A stretch of 64,000 bases of DNA from Diaporthe sp. PMI_573 (GCA_021399435.1 JAJTUP010000056.1:1-64000); one strand, 5' to 3'; positions 10,401 through 21,958 are shown, counted from the stretch's first letter. Made by a program: numbers and translations. Notes: generated from the sequence alone by a model not told the origin.

Positions 10401-10906
10401 TAAGGAACTGCTCGGTCACGAATGATGATTACTTGCGTATTGTTCCAACCGGTGCGGATCCGCAGGGCCGAATACTACAAGTCTGCACCAACCAGCCTCA
10501 GCCCTGACTCGAGAACAAGTAGCACGTCCCCATCGGAACGATGAGCCCGATGAGCATTCCGAGGCGGAATCCACGCAAGAGCTTTTCCGGAAAAGCGCCA
10601 AAAAAATAAAATAAAAAATAACTTAGAACACACTCCCTATTTTCCCCAACTGGCACTGCTCTGTGCCCGGCGAAGCGGCCAAACTGGCTGCATCTCGATC
10701 GAACGTCTGTCTGCCCCACGGGTCCCACATCGAAACCTGGAAAGAAAGGACGTTGGAAAAGGTTGAGCCCTGCCTGGACCCGCATAGTTACCCACCCCTC
10801 CGAGCAATCCGAGGGGGCAGGACAGGACCACCACACCCCATTCTACCATGCTTCGCTTATCGAGCGGCCCGACGCGCCACCCGATCAGCATGCCGCCGTC
10901 TCGGCC
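10401..10906. other. Intergenic; A-rich run
   Basis: Contains an A/T run near 10599-10620 and the 5' flank of the rhodopsin-like gene. An open frame runs into that gene from 10763, but its first codon is TTG; the first ATG is at 10907. Confidence 0.4.
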
Positions 10907-11304
10907 ATGAACGACGACGACCAAGGCCCGCTCATGTGCGGCAGCGTCGCGGCCGCCCTGTTCAGCGCAACTGCCTTCTCCGCGGCGCGCTTATACTGCA
11001 GTGCCGTCGTGCTGAATCGCACCCGGCGCGAGGATGTGATTATCTTGCTCTCGCTAGTAAGTGAGATAGATCTTGAATGACGAGCCCCACACCTCTCTGC
11101 GCCTATCTCCCCGGAGGCGGCATCCCCACCGGGAGGAAGTCTAGCTGACCACCACCACCACCACAGATCTTCCTATGGGCCAGCTGCATCCTGACGATCC
11201 TCGCGGTGGTGAGCGGCATGGGGAAACACGTCGACACCCTCACCGTCGAGCAGAGGGCCGGCGCCAGGTTCTACTACCTCGTCTCCGTGTCATACTTGTG
11301 GATA

Positions 11305-12672
11305 TGAGTTACTCATGAGTTGAGTAACTCATATATGAGTTACTCATCAATCTGGGGGTTGATGAGTGAGTATGAGTTATACTCATGAGTAACTCATGAG
11401 TCATACACAACTGAGGAAATTCTGGCCTCAATACCAATCAAATAGACTTTCTGGATGTCATTCAGAGTCTATGGAACCATCATCATCCTCCAGAGATATG
11501 GCAGGGAGCTCAACCAACTCCAGACCTTGTCCTCCCTTGGCATATGGTACAATCAACTCTTCCCTGAGCCAGTTACCAATGCATTCAATCTGTTCCAGTG
11601 TCTGAGGCTTCATCCTGAGGCGATCCCATGACGCTGTCCTCCGAGCACCAGAGAAAGCCCTCTCTGGTTCAGCAGACTCAGGAGGAATGGAGAGGATCTC
11701 AATGGCCATCTGACTGAGTCTTGGACACTGCTTCCTGTTCTCAGATTTGCACCACCATTGGAGAGGAGTACAGTCAATTTTGACAGGATCCTGGATCATA
11801 TAGTCCTCCAGATCATCAGCAAAGCGGATCTGGGGTCTTGTCTCCGGATTGATTGAGTCAAAGATGCTCTCCAGTTCTTCATCTTTCGTTTGGGAAGGTG
11901 GCGGCATTGCAGAGGTATCTGGTTGCTCTGGAACTTCAATGCCCTTGTATTCTGTCTCCCATAAGCCTTTGGCATCAGAGATGGCTGTTCTATGCCATTT
12001 GGAAGGCCAGTTTTTCCTGATGTATGCCAGTCTTTTGGATGGGTCAAGCAGCAATGCTGCTGCATAGGCTGGAACACCTTCAGTCAGGCTGTAGTACTTG
12101 TTCAGGACAAACCAGCCCATCTCAATGGCATGGAGCATCTTCTTATCCAGATGTTCTGGTTCCTGATACCATTGCTTTGCCTTCTCGTAGTGGCTGAGCA
12201 GGGCGTCCATCAAGTAAAGAGTTTGGGACACAGAAGAGGAACCACCTTCAGCATACAGAGTGGCAGAGGCAAATGGACCAAGGAACTTGTGGGTTTTGCG
12301 GAGCAAATCCCAACCAGAACCGTTCAGAACCGTTTCTGCCAGTTCAGCATCATGCTGGAGCAAGAACTGGCTGATCTGAGGTTGCTTCTGGATGGCATTG
12401 CCGATCACCTTGTGCCAGGATGACCATCTGGTGGCATTGTCAATTCCCAGCTTGAGTCCTACAGCTTCATTCCACAGGTCACTGTGGATTGATGAGCTGC
12501 GAAGCCACACGGAAAGGTCATGGAGCTTCTGGAGAGCAGGAATGCCCTGCCAGCCAGTGAAATCTTCATCAATGACAGTCGGTTGGCTGGCCTGCTGGCT
12601 GGCCCTTGGGGTGGGTCTGGATCTTTTGGCCTTTCTGCTGGGTTCATCTGGTACTTCTTGGGGGGTTACCAA
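11305..12672 (-). mobile_element. hAT transposon, 5'-truncated, inside a host gene
   Basis: The left end (11305-11405) is packed with copies of ATGAGTTACTCATGAGT-type palindromes, a subterminal repeat pattern typical of hAT elements. The transposase frame 11458-12672 runs leftward and gives only the C-terminal half, so the right end, BED finger and first catalytic residues are gone. No matching inverted repeat or 8-bp TSD is seen at the right junction near 12660-12675. Confidence 0.7.
11458..12672 (-). pseudogene. hAT transposase, C-terminal 404 residues
   Basis: DDE-type hAT transposase fragment. It holds GIDNATRWSSWHKVI (the conserved N-T/A-RW-S-W segment), YYSLTEGVPAYAAALLLDPS and the C-terminal dimerisation region IEILSIPPESAEPERAFSGARRTASWDRLR, in which E of PERAF is the third catalytic acid. 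There are no internal stops, but the N-terminal BED zinc finger and the first two catalytic Asp are absent compared with a usual 650-800-residue protein. The first Met is merely the first in frame after the breakpoint. It belongs to the same broad group as the transposase at 45300 (FSGARRT.SWDR), not that at 24369 (FSSAKLTIVDRR). Confidence 0.85.
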
Positions 12673-13651
12673 GCCGTTAGATGTGTCAACGCAAAGATAT
12701 ATCTGGACTTGTGCTACTTCACATCGTGTAGGTCTCCGCTCCTTGTTGCAGGCCGCTGCTTCGTCGAATGTCCGATTCTGACGCCTACATCCTTAGCTTA
12801 CTCTGCGTCTGTTGACTGCTACCTGGCGATCTACCCGGCCCTGGTGTTTCGAAAGATGGGGTTCAGTATAATCAAAAAGATCGGCCTAAGTGTTGTCCTC
12901 GGCCTCGGAATCGCCGCCACTGTAGTGGCATGCCTCAAGATCTCGTACCTCCACGTCCTTTCCAATGAGGACTTCACATGTAAGTACATAACAGGGCACA
13001 TACAGGGTATTGGCGCATGTAGGACAGACACTGACTGCCATTGGAAAGGGACGCTCCCGAGGCTCACAATCTGGACACTGTAAGGCCATCTTCAAGCCCC
13101 CGTATCAACGCGACAACACTAACCAACGACCCCTCCCCCCGCTCAGCACAGAAGCAACAGTCACAATAGTAGCAGCATGCATCCCAGTCCTCCACCCCCT
13201 CTACGACCGCGCCCGCGCCGGGCTGAGGAAGATCTTCCCAAGCCTGCGGCGGCGACGACAGGCTGACCAAGGTACTATTACTACCGCCAACGGCCACCCG
13301 GATGCCCGCGGCGCCGCCGACTCACCCGGGTTTTGGAGCCTGAAGCTAAGGGCGATAGCCGTCGCAGAGTCCTGGTGGTCGAGCACGGGCGGCCGCACGT
13401 CGCGGCGGTCGGGGGTCCGTGGTGTTCAGACGGAGGAGGACCACAACACGCGGCGGCTGTCTTCTGGCACCGCGGTTTCGGCGGCGGTCGTGGTTCACTC
13501 TGAAGTTGCGGAGCGGCAGGGAGACGTGGGAGACTCGGGGGGGATGACTGTGACCGAGCTGTCGGTTTTGGAACGAGGGCCTGATTTGTCTGGTGGACAT
13601 GCCCCCGGTATCAGTAGTAGCGGACACACCACGGTCGCTGGACAGAAGTGA

Positions 13652-15286
13652 ATGGGGTAAGAGTTCGCAGGGTCGAGGATGGCGAATTGATTGGGCGAGC
13701 GAAGTCTTAATCCCATAGCCGTGGTTTTGAACCAAGATACCCTGATGCATCAATCATCAAAAACACGATGCCGTGTTGGTGATCAAGGTGCCAAATATGT
13801 ACCCACCCCCCAAAATGCGGACACCGATAAACAGTGGATGTTGTCACCAAGGCATCATCGCATTCGCCTCATGATACCCGACCCGGCCGAGTTCACGCCC
13901 AACGGTGTACCGTGTTCACATTGGACGGCAAGGTCCTTTCGATCTCAAATGTTGTGGGCGTACACTTGACCGCTTCAGCCCAGAATTCCATCGATTAGCA
14001 GAGCCAATTGCAGTCGGCGACCAGTCGGCGACCAGTCGGCGACAATCTAATAGTCGTCATGTTCACTCTGGCCGATTACCTGATTGACCAGACCAAACTT
14101 TGCTTTCTCGTAGGGCTCAGACCTGAGACCAAGCCAAGGATGAAGACATATCCGGGAAACATGTTCACCGGGAGCATATGTGCCCTCCGCAGGCGAGATT
14201 GGGATGGCGCTGGGAGGATGAACCAATGGCGTTAGCTCCCTCGGGGAAATTGACCTGAATCCTTCAGCCGCCAAGAGGAGAAAGGCGCACCGCGCTGCCC
14301 TAATCCTGCTGTTAAGTAATTAACCAGGGCGGATTTCGAGGGCGAACGGCCGTCGTGGGAAACTTTGAGTCATTTTAGAGTTGAGACACGTAGTAATGCG
14401 GGTGGCTGAACCCGAATGGGACGGGCATGGGCTCGAGAGTATCGATAGACATGGGGACAAATTTCATACACAATCCTCAGCACAATCTGCGTGGGAGCTG
14501 AGCCCATCCATCCGGCTGGATCGGAGCCGACGGGACGCAGAGTAACAACGCTGCGCTGGACGGCGCCGATCTTTTGCAGGTTGGGTTTTGGAGCGAGTCG
14601 TGATCACCAAGCTGCGTTGTTTCAGGCCCTGGGCTGAATGCAAGCAGTGGCTGCCGGTGGCGGGTTGTGGTGTGTAGGGAGCTGAGTTGCCATCGCAGCG
14701 ATGGGCAGGTGTTGTATTGTGGGAAAGAAAGCAGCGTTGATTGTGGGACCTATAATCCGGATGTTATTCGCTATTTCCACCGGAAACGGGTGTTCCCATG
14801 CCAAGGTGACAATAAGTGTGGAGCAGAGAGGAGTGAGGGCCAACCTTATTTACGACGGTTCGCTGCTTGGCATAGGAAGACAGAGAGGCGCTTGTGTGTT
14901 CTTGCGTGTTTTGGCGGTTTTACCGGCGTACGGCCGGCGGATAAGGATCGACCCATGCAATTATCCGACTCGACAAAGAGAGGGCAACAGAAACCCTGTG
15001 GGTGCATGGACCTGCGTCTCCTAGACGACCAGTTCTTGGGACCGACAAGCGAGCCGTGCTGGTGTAGGCTCGCCGTGGTTGGCCAAGTCAACAATTGTCG
15101 GGTTCCTGCCTTGTTCACTGATCCTGCACCGGCTGTGTGAGTTTTGTATCTACCTTTACTTAGCAACCGGGCTTGTTTCTGCCCAGTCGACTTTCCTCTT
15201 AGCAGACATGCGGCGCGACGCCGCCGTGCATTAAGCTACAGCAGGAGCCAGCGTAGCTCGAGCCGCCGATCCTCGAGTCCGTCGCC
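13652..15286. other. Intergenic; three 11-bp repeats
   Basis: No gene recognised. CAGTCGGCGAC is repeated three times without gaps at 14011-14043. Open frames at 14667-15166 occur on both strands in GC-rich DNA and look like shadows. Confidence 0.45.
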
Positions 15287-16749
15287 ATGCTCACCCCCAC
15301 ACAGACGGTTGTAAGTCGCGCCCGACATCATTAGCGGGAGAGCTGAAAAGCTGACATCGACCTCGGCAGGCGATGGAATGGGGGTTCTTCGTGCTGGCTT
15401 TCTCGTTCCTCCTCGCACGATTCTGGGTTCGCTTCTCTCTTCGACAATACCAGGCATGGGTCTCCGACGTGCTCCTGGTGATCGCGCTCGTGTGCACCGT
15501 CGGCAACATCATGTGCGACACCCTCATATACAAGGTCGATGGGTTGCTGGAATACAAGCATGTTACCCAGTACTTGGGCAAGGTGAGTGGCGGACAGGAA
15601 TCGGCATGGAAACGATGCCCGGGGTTGCTGAGATGGTGGACGTGGGCTCACAGCGCTGCAGGTTCGGTTCTCGACCAAGTTCTTCTTCGATGCCGGGCTG
15701 TACTTCCCGAAGTTCAGCCTGGTCATGAGCTATGCCACGATGGTACCGGTGACGGAGCCGAGGATGCGCATCTTTTTGAGATTCATCGCGGCGTATCTTG
15801 TTCTCGCCTGCCTGACAGCGGTTTTTGCCGACCTGTTCTGGTGCGGTGGAGATGTGTCGATTAATTGGCTGAACCCCCTGAAATGCTCATCCTCCAATCC
15901 CCACCTCCAGAAGGTGGCCTGGACTATGAACATAGTCGGAGAGCTGTTGCTGTTTATCTTCCCATTCCCAATTCTGAACAGCCTCAAGTTCACGCAGCTC
16001 AGGGAGAAGATTGGGCTCGGCTTGATCTTTGCGCTTGGTTTCTTCACCATTCTCGTCAGCACTGGCAGGTTCATGTTCATGATTTTTCTTACCAATGATA
16101 TCTCGTTGAGTGTATGGACCACGGTCGAGATGTGTAAGACTTTCTCTCAAAGAGCTCGAGTCATTATTGGGTGATTGACGGCATGCAGGTATATCAATCA
16201 TGGTCGTGTCCCTGGTGGCCATGCGACCGTTACTCCGACGATTCGGACACGCGATGACAAAGACCATTTCAAAGATAAGGAAGGACTCGAGAGAGCAACG
16301 GTACAAAGAACCCAGGCTGCCGTCCTACATCGGGGGAGATATGAGCGAAGAAAAGACGCCCTTGCCGTACAACACGGACAGGTGGTGGAAGTGGCCGGTG
16401 GACCTGGACATCAACGTAAGAGATCAACAGTACTCCATTTCCATTCCCCCCTGTCTCGTGTCTTGGAATGTTCCAGAACGGGTCACTGACGAACACGTGC
16501 CAGACAATGTCGGTGACGACGACGACGAAATCCGGTAGTGTTGGGACGCAGCGGACGGGCATGTCAACCAAGATGTCGACGAGAGGCTCGCGTATGTCTC
16601 GAAACGCGACCAAGCACGACACAGGAGGCGCGATGTTGCGGTCGAGCGAAGAGCCGCTGGGGCTGATGGAGATGGATGCGCAGGAGGTTCATGTGGACAA
16701 CAATCTCGTCATCGATAACGATCAGGAAGGCCTGCCGTACGGAGCGTGA
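15287..16749 (+). CDS. SAT4/rhodopsin-family integral membrane protein
   Basis: Five exons: 15287-15310, 15370-15582, 15662-16133, 16189-16415 and 16504-16749, about 393 residues. The last acceptor could instead be at 16476/16477, also in frame, adding nine residues. Seven hydrophobic segments are visible, including WGFFVLAFSFLLARFW, VSDVLLVIALVCTVGNIM, FIAAYLVLACLTAVFADLFW, MNIVGELLLFIFPFPIL and EKIGLGLIFALGFFTILVS. FPFPILNSLKFTQLREKIGL matches the family's LPLPL..LQMP.R.KIGL segment. A cytosolic Lys/Ser-rich tail follows. It is intact and lies 1.6 kb from the disrupted relative at 10907 in the same orientation; their protein sequences are clearly different, so this is not a recent duplication. 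Function unknown; some relatives are linked to light or signal sensing, but nothing here shows that. Confidence 0.82.
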
Positions 16750-17558
16750 TGGACCTCGAGCCTCTCGCAATGGATTCCTCGGAAACATGAGCTTGTGGTG
16801 TTGGCCACGCTCGAGACATGTCGCCCTCGTCCGAAAATGCTCAGGCTGATGCTGTTCACCACAAAGAGTCACAAGACGGGACCATCGACAAATATTCGAG
16901 CAGAAGGGCCAAATACAAGGAAATTGGTCGAGAGACGAACTCGGGACTCGAGAGAATGTGGACGTCGTCTCGAAAAGGAAGGCCTATGGTTTGAGGTTGT
17001 GCAAGGCCATCAGGCATACCTTCACCTCACCGCCTGCAAAACCAGCTGTACAAGTCGGACTCGAGCAAACGGTCGAGACTAATTCACTGAAGCGCCTGAA
17101 TTAGTCCAGTGAATGGACTACGCAGTTCAAACCTTCAGTCACTTGGTCTCCTCGCTGGGCCCACTTGGTTGCCAGACTAGGAGCGACCTTCCTTCCTGGC
17201 ACTTGCCTCGAGCCGCACCTTCTACTCTCGCAAACCCACCAGGCATCTCTCGACACACCACGCGCACCTTCCTGAGGCTAGCTTCTGGATTGTGCTTTTG
17301 GTGCCGCGACTGGCTTGTGCGTGGAGTACTCCTCTCCATCATCGCCTTCGTCATCTCTCTCCCTCATCGACCGCATCCTTCTCGCACATCCACCTCTCGC
17401 AGCAGCACCAACCCAAGCACCCTTCACGACTTTCATCTGTAAGTCACTGTGGACTTTCAGCGAGACCCCGTCACGCGTCACCTGACCATCCCAATCAACG
17501 CCGTCGACGTCTGTGACCTGCTACCAATCTGCCCTAACTCCCCCAATTCGTCACAAAT
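16750..17558. other. Intergenic, no gene seen
   Basis: Contains repeated CTCGAG (XhoI-like) hexamers, also present in the flanking gene, but no open frame with family character. Confidence 0.45.
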
Positions 17559-17639
17559 ATGCTGGTTGCTTTCCGTCGCTTCTGTGCGAAGGCTCTTCTA
17601 ACCAACACACCGCAGGGGCCCGACACTCCTGACGTCAAC

Positions 17640-18648
17640 ATGCCTCCCAAGACCCTTGCCAAGGGTCGCTACCCCAAGCGCAAGCGAGCTGAAATCGACT
17701 ACGACGTCGACAAGTCCTTCGTCGATGTACCCGACCTCGACGACGATGGTTACTTCTCTGAAGAGCTCGGCGAGGATTCCACCATTTCTGCGAGCTCCTA
17801 TTTCCCCGCCGCCGCTGCCAGTGCCCCGCAGACCAACACTATCACTGTTGTCGAGGTCGACAGCGAGTACGAGGACGCGACGTTTGGCTCTCGCAAGAAG
17901 ATCAAGAAGGTTTGCCTCGCTCTTCGATTTGGACCTCGCAGTTCACTGATCAGTGTTTACAGCGCAAGGTTGTGACCAAGCTCAAGGCCAGAGCTCAACC
18001 CAAGCCAAAGCCTCCGCCCAAGTTCATGCCCTTCCGACTCATGTGAGCCTTTCTCCCGCGCCTCTGAAGCCCTCGCCCTCGCCTTACATCTCGAATTATG
18101 TCTGCGTGGCGCTGCACTTAGCATACTCTGACCCCCGCTGACTTTCGCGCAGGGACCTGCCCGCAGAGCTTCGCTTGAAGGTCTACGAAGAAGCGCTTGT
18201 TGACCCCCACGGCGTCACCATCCGATCCTACTCCGACAAGTGGGAGAGCTTTCCCGCCCACGTCTCCGTCAGCAACATCAGGTCGCCTTACTACCTCACC
18301 CCCAAGTGGTACGTACGCGGCAAGTGGACCACCGTTCCCGACAACGAGCTCCCCAAGAAGAAAAACCGCCTTTCGCCCAACCTCCTCGCGGCATCCAAGA
18401 CTGTCCACGCCGAGACCGTGTCTCTCCTTTGGACCCAGCCCTTCCTGTTCACCGATGTTCAGGGTCTGCACGCTTTCCTCCTCATGCTGAAGCCCGAGAC
18501 CATCTCCAGGCTGAGGGATATCACCATCCTCCAGCATGGCTGGACGAACCACAAGATCCTTCCAGCCTTCGTTCTTCTGCGACATGCTCCTCTCCGATCA
18601 ACATGGCCATCGTGTGATGTGTATGTGTGCGGAGAGCTACACTCGTAA
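17640..18648 (+). CDS. F-box-like conserved fungal protein with replaced C-terminus
   Basis: Exons 17640-17909, 17963-18042 and 18153-18648. The start MPPKTLAKGRYPKRKRAEID was chosen over an in-frame ATG at 17559 because the basic MPPK..KRKR opening is usual in such proteins; the longer start remains possible. After a basic, Pro/Lys-rich linker the third exon gives MDLPAELRLKVYEEALV, the LPxELRLxIYxxAL box found in many fungal F-box-like/2EXR proteins. It continues through LLAASKTVHAETVSLLWTQ and RLRDITILQHGWTNHKILPAF. After LLRHAPLRS, near 18590, the sequence loses that character and stops within 20 codons. The end is therefore probably a rearrangement breakpoint and the protein truncated. 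Role: substrate-adaptor-like, inferred from the box only. Confidence 0.6.
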
Positions 18649-19320
18649 AAGTCGCTACCAGTCTTCTTCACAGCCGTGATTGCATCTTCCTCAGTACCCA
18701 TATACACTGCCTTTGTTGCTGTGGGTGGAAGCCCAGGAACCGGCAGTCTATCGTGTCCAGAATAGACACTGAGCATACAGTAGGAGCCAATGCCGTAAGG
18801 AAGACTAACGACTGTCCAAGAGTGTTTGTTTCTTCGCTCTGCTCCCTCTTCGATGGCGTTAAGGTTTGCAGCCCTTTGGTTCTCGTTTACCCACACTAAT
18901 TTATGATATACTGTAGGGGAAGGCGCAATCGTGCCAGCCGGGGCGTTTTTTGCAGTGGCTGGGTCTGCCTGCAGCTCTGGCAACTGGCCAGAAGTGCCGT
19001 GGTTTCTCAAGTATTTCTGTTGCTGTCGATGTATGTATCCAGAACATTGAAGTACTGCGGCGTCCACTCCTCGCCCGCACATGTCTCGGGGCAGGAGGGA
19101 AGCACAAGGACCTTGCAATCCACAGGGTGTGCCAGGACTGTAAGCTGCGGGAGTCCCAGGGGAACACTTCCGCCGCCGGAAACCTGACAACAGTAGTGGT
19201 GCAAGCGAGGAGAAGAAGGACCTGTGGTGGGATGGCGACCCGTGGAGAAAATATATGTCAGGATGAGATGGCCGCCGTGGTCACGCGTGGGCTTATGTAG
19301 GTGAGTAAAAGGAAGGGACC
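18600..19320 (-). pseudogene. Possible secreted-type protein, frame-broken, unassigned
   Basis: Two overlapping minus frames look coding. One holds VDCKVLVLPSCPETC and TPQYFNVLDTYIDSN (about 19015-19140). The other carries RNHGTSGQLPELQAD and then KHSWTVVSLPYGIGSYCMLS and GTEEDAITAVKKTGSDFYECS (to about 18640). They would join through one frame shift near 19010. The left end runs into the truncated F-box-like gene. I do not recognise the family. Confidence 0.25.
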
Positions 19321-19747
19321 TTGGTGAGTAGTAAATCGAACAATCCAGAGACACAGCTAACCACATCCCTGTTCTCGTTATGTCACAATGCTGACTCATT
19401 TTATCCCCTTTGAGAACATTTATTAGCTAAAGTTTACGGGTTTCTCAATTTCGAAAAGTACATTGCTTGAATTGTACTGACAAATTATATCATATACTGT
19501 TCTTCCTGTACTTCGGCTTAGTTATCCACGAACTTAGGGTTGCCTTAAAGAGTAGCCTGTCCCTTTCGATTTGCTTTAAATAGTTAAACAATACAGTTGT
19601 GTTGTTATACTGTACTGTACTGTGCTGAAACAAAAAGTTGAAGACAATAATATCCTACACCGAATCTAAGTCAGGCTTTTGGGGAGTTTATTTCACAAAG
19701 CACATATGTCCCACAGCTTCGGAACCGATTGAGTATATCTGCCTCGA
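19321..19747. other. AT-rich intergenic, no gene seen
   Basis: Short TACTGTACTGT repeats near 19605-19622; nothing else supported. Confidence 0.4.
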
Positions 19748-19999
19748 CTACGAATGTTCATGGTACAAGGCTGTCACTGGTGAGACAGTTATGAGTTGAG
19801 ACAACTGACCTGTTCGGGAGGGAGGTCGATTGCTGCTACGAGTCAGTCTACAATTTCCGTCTGGGTAAGTACGCAGCTTACAACCCGTACTCGGCAGGGT
19901 TGGCGTGACGTATAGGTCGCGTGTAAAGCCCTTCTCCCAATTTGCACCGGTCGCCACAACGAGCAAGGACAGAAGTAATTTGATTTTTGTGAAGAGCAT
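19748..19999 (-). CDS. Small secreted protein candidate, 83 residues
   Basis: Starts MLFTKIKLLLSLLVVATGA, a textbook signal peptide (Lys n-region, Leu/Val core, A-x-A-like end), then NWEKGFTRDLYVTPTLPS. Two Cys lie in TGCKLRTYPDGNC, spaced by eight residues. It ends after a Ser/Arg/Thr-rich tail. Length and composition fit the loose class of small secreted, effector-like fungal proteins. No homologue comes to mind. A plus-strand frame overlaps but lacks such features. It could be chance: the ORF is short and lies in repeat-rich DNA. Confidence 0.35.
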   Translation of the reverse strand: MLFTKIKLLLSLLVVATGANWEKGFTRDLYVTPTLPSTGCKLRTYPDGNCRLTRSSNRPPSRTGQLSQLITVSPVTALYHEHS

Positions 20000-21031
20000 G
20001 TTGGGGGAGGCGCGTGAGGATGATACCGTAGCGTGGCCGGGGCAATATTGCGTTGTTCAGGATAAGGTCGATCAAGCTTCGTGGGTCGCGCTCAACAGGA
20101 GCAGAGAGACTGATTAGACTCAATTGGTCATTGGTCGTAGCGAGGTCTGTGACAAGGCTACCAAGCTACCCAACCCTTTTAGGTAGTATGGGGAGTTTCT
20201 TGGCCAAAGCCGTAGAGTGGAAAATGAGCAGGACTTATAAACTGTGAATAGTTACGCGCTGCTGCCACATCATTTATGAATGGAGGCAGAGCGTATGCTG
20301 TACTGTAGTGCTTTCATGAAGTACTCTGAGTCTTCCTAGTATGTGTGGGGTATTTCTGGTGGTGTCTTAGTGTACCAATCATGGCTGTAGCTAAATTTTG
20401 ACAGGGCTTGTTGGTCCCACTCATGCACGACAGGGGAGCTTGGTGCAAGGGTCTGATCCGGGTTCAAATGGTAAAAAACCATAGTCTCTAAGAAATCATT
20501 AACTAAATCTATTCTTATTAAAATCAGTTAGCATAGACTAGAACCGTCGACACGACTAGCTCAAGACTAATAGTCGGGCACAGCCACAACACAGTAGTGT
20601 CCTCGCTGCATATCAGATTCCTGGGGTCCAACTTCCGTCATTTGTTGTAGACGGGCACTGTGACGTCGCTCCGGGGCATTGGGTTCCGGCTTTTGGGCGG
20701 AGTCGAAAGTCTTGAACCACCTACATTGGACAGAAGGATGAGCGCTTAGTTCCGGCCAAAATCCTGCGTCATAGCAGAAGCGGGTGATGCTACCACCGCG
20801 ACGGGATTTCCTATTTCTCCTTTATTGGCCACACGTCTCTCTTCGGCCTGTAAAGAGTGTCAGTTGAACTTTCGTACGAATGACACAGGAAGAGAGGGAA
20901 GGAATGGAAATGTTTACAGTTGGACGAGAATTGGAAGGAGACCTCCTTATTTCCAGGTGACTGACAGTAGTAAAAGCCCAATGCGAATTGCCTTGAGACG
21001 AAATATTGTTGGGCCAAAGATGTAAAGTAAA
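20000..21031. other. Intergenic, no gene seen
   Basis: Short overlapping ORFs only; the right part is flank of the MULE derivative. Confidence 0.4.
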
Positions 21032-21881
21032 GAGTACGGATATTCGGGCCCAAAAAATCGGATGCCGGGCCCATTCTCATGACTAATCAAAGCCGCAGCC
21101 AATCATATCGCTTTATTTCTCGGCTTTGCACTACCCAGCCCGGTGCGTTTTGAGCAGAATGCAAGCTCAAAATGCGCTACTGCTTCTCTTCATACCAACC
21201 TCGACCCATGCGCCCACCCTCAACGCTTCGTAATATCGACTAATTGACTATTGGAATCGATCATTTCAGTATTGAACCCCCCCCCCAGCTGGTTAAATAC
21301 CACTCCTGCGTGGTTGTAGCGATGTCAGAATATTTGGACTACTTGGGCCTTGAGCCGCAGTGGCAAGCTTATTGTTGTGCCTGGAATACCAATATCACGG
21401 CCACAAACGGCCGGCGCCCAGCACTTTCCAATCCTCCTGCGTAGACCTGACGGCTGACGACGTTGACGACGGCGACGGTGTCAACACCAAGGAAACGCAG
21501 AGTTTAATCTACTGTGGGGATATTGACGAGGAAGCCAATTACCCAAGCGACTTCTTGAGCGACGGGCCGAGCGATTTACATAGACTTTGACTTCGTCGCT
21601 AAACATACTTAATTAGCCCTAATTACACTTGTTTTGCAATAGTAGAGCAATTGGTCGATTAGCTAATCGACTTAGTTGGGCCGAATTTTGCTTATTTGGT
21701 GCTCTGGAGCGTCTGGGAATAGCTTCATTGTACTTCATGGCGTAGCATGATGACCAGTGTTGGGACATTTTTTTTAGTATGGCGAATAGGTGTGAAATTA
21801 CAATTGGCGCACATGGGGCCACATGATTAGTCATGAGAATGGGCCCGGCATCCGATTTTTTGGGCCCGAATATCTGTACTC
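21032..21881. mobile_element. Non-autonomous MULE derivative, 850 bp, 58-bp TIRs
   Basis: The terminal inverted repeats at 21032-21089 and 21824-21881 match over 58 bp with one mismatch (position 7). The interior is a deletion derivative of the MULE at 38621-41668. The left 350 bp resemble that element's left end (GACTAATC...CAGCCAATCA, CGCCCACCCTCAACGCTTCGT) and the first transposase codons (MSEYLDYLGLEPQWQAYC versus MSEYPDYSGLEAQWQTDC). The right 400 bp match its last codons (DLTADDVDDGD versus DLEADDVDD) and 3' flank (GCGAATAGGTGTGAA). About 2.2 kb of transposase is missing. The two TIR families differ by many substitutions, so the parent was a related element rather than the copy in this window. 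No direct repeat flanks it. Confidence 0.9.
21310..21590 (+). pseudogene. Residual MULE transposase ends, internally deleted
   Basis: The N-terminal piece MSEYLDYLGLEPQWQAYC...RRPALSNPP stops at a TAG at the deletion join. The C-terminal piece SCVDLTADDVDDGDG...SDFLSDGPSD follows in another frame. Comparison with the complete transposase shows only its first ~45 and last ~50 residues remain. Confidence 0.8.
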
Positions 21882-21958
21882 ATAATACTTGTGAAGTTAA
21901 AACATAAGCCTGTCCCTGCCCGATCCTACACTGGATAGGGTAAATACTACCCTCTAAA

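Larger units (their letters stand above)
10907..13651 (+). pseudogene. SAT4/rhodopsin-family membrane protein, split by a hAT insertion
   Basis: Fungal seven-TM rhodopsin-domain (SAT4-like) protein. Exons: 10907-11056, 11167-11304, then a hAT element, then about 12673-12727, 12797-12979, 13049-13079 and 13147-13651. Recognisable pieces are the N-terminal helices (GSVAAALFSATAFSAARLY, IFLWASCILTILAVVSGMG), RCVNAKIYLD, VDCYLAIYPALVF, KKIGLSVVLGLGI and EATVTIVAACIPVLHPLY. The last four occur in this order in the family. The C-terminal tail after 13200 is long, polar and unconserved. The element sits after FYYLVSVSYLWI. The helices normally found between that point and the CVN segment are missing, so insertion was accompanied by loss of host sequence. 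Splice sites otherwise look functional. Molecular role of the family is not established. Confidence 0.75.

Noticed and set aside
11293..12714. ACTTGTG near both edges of the truncated hAT as a target-site duplication
   Set aside because: The right copy lies inside conserved host coding sequence (after CVNAKIYLD) and only 7 bp match, so it is most likely chance.
6806..18648. Secondary-metabolite cluster around the P450
   Set aside because: No polyketide synthase, NRPS, terpene synthase, prenyltransferase or cluster regulator is visible nearby.
20430..20480. tRNA-like T-loop word GGGTTCAAAT
   Set aside because: No matching acceptor, D or anticodon stems could be folded around it.
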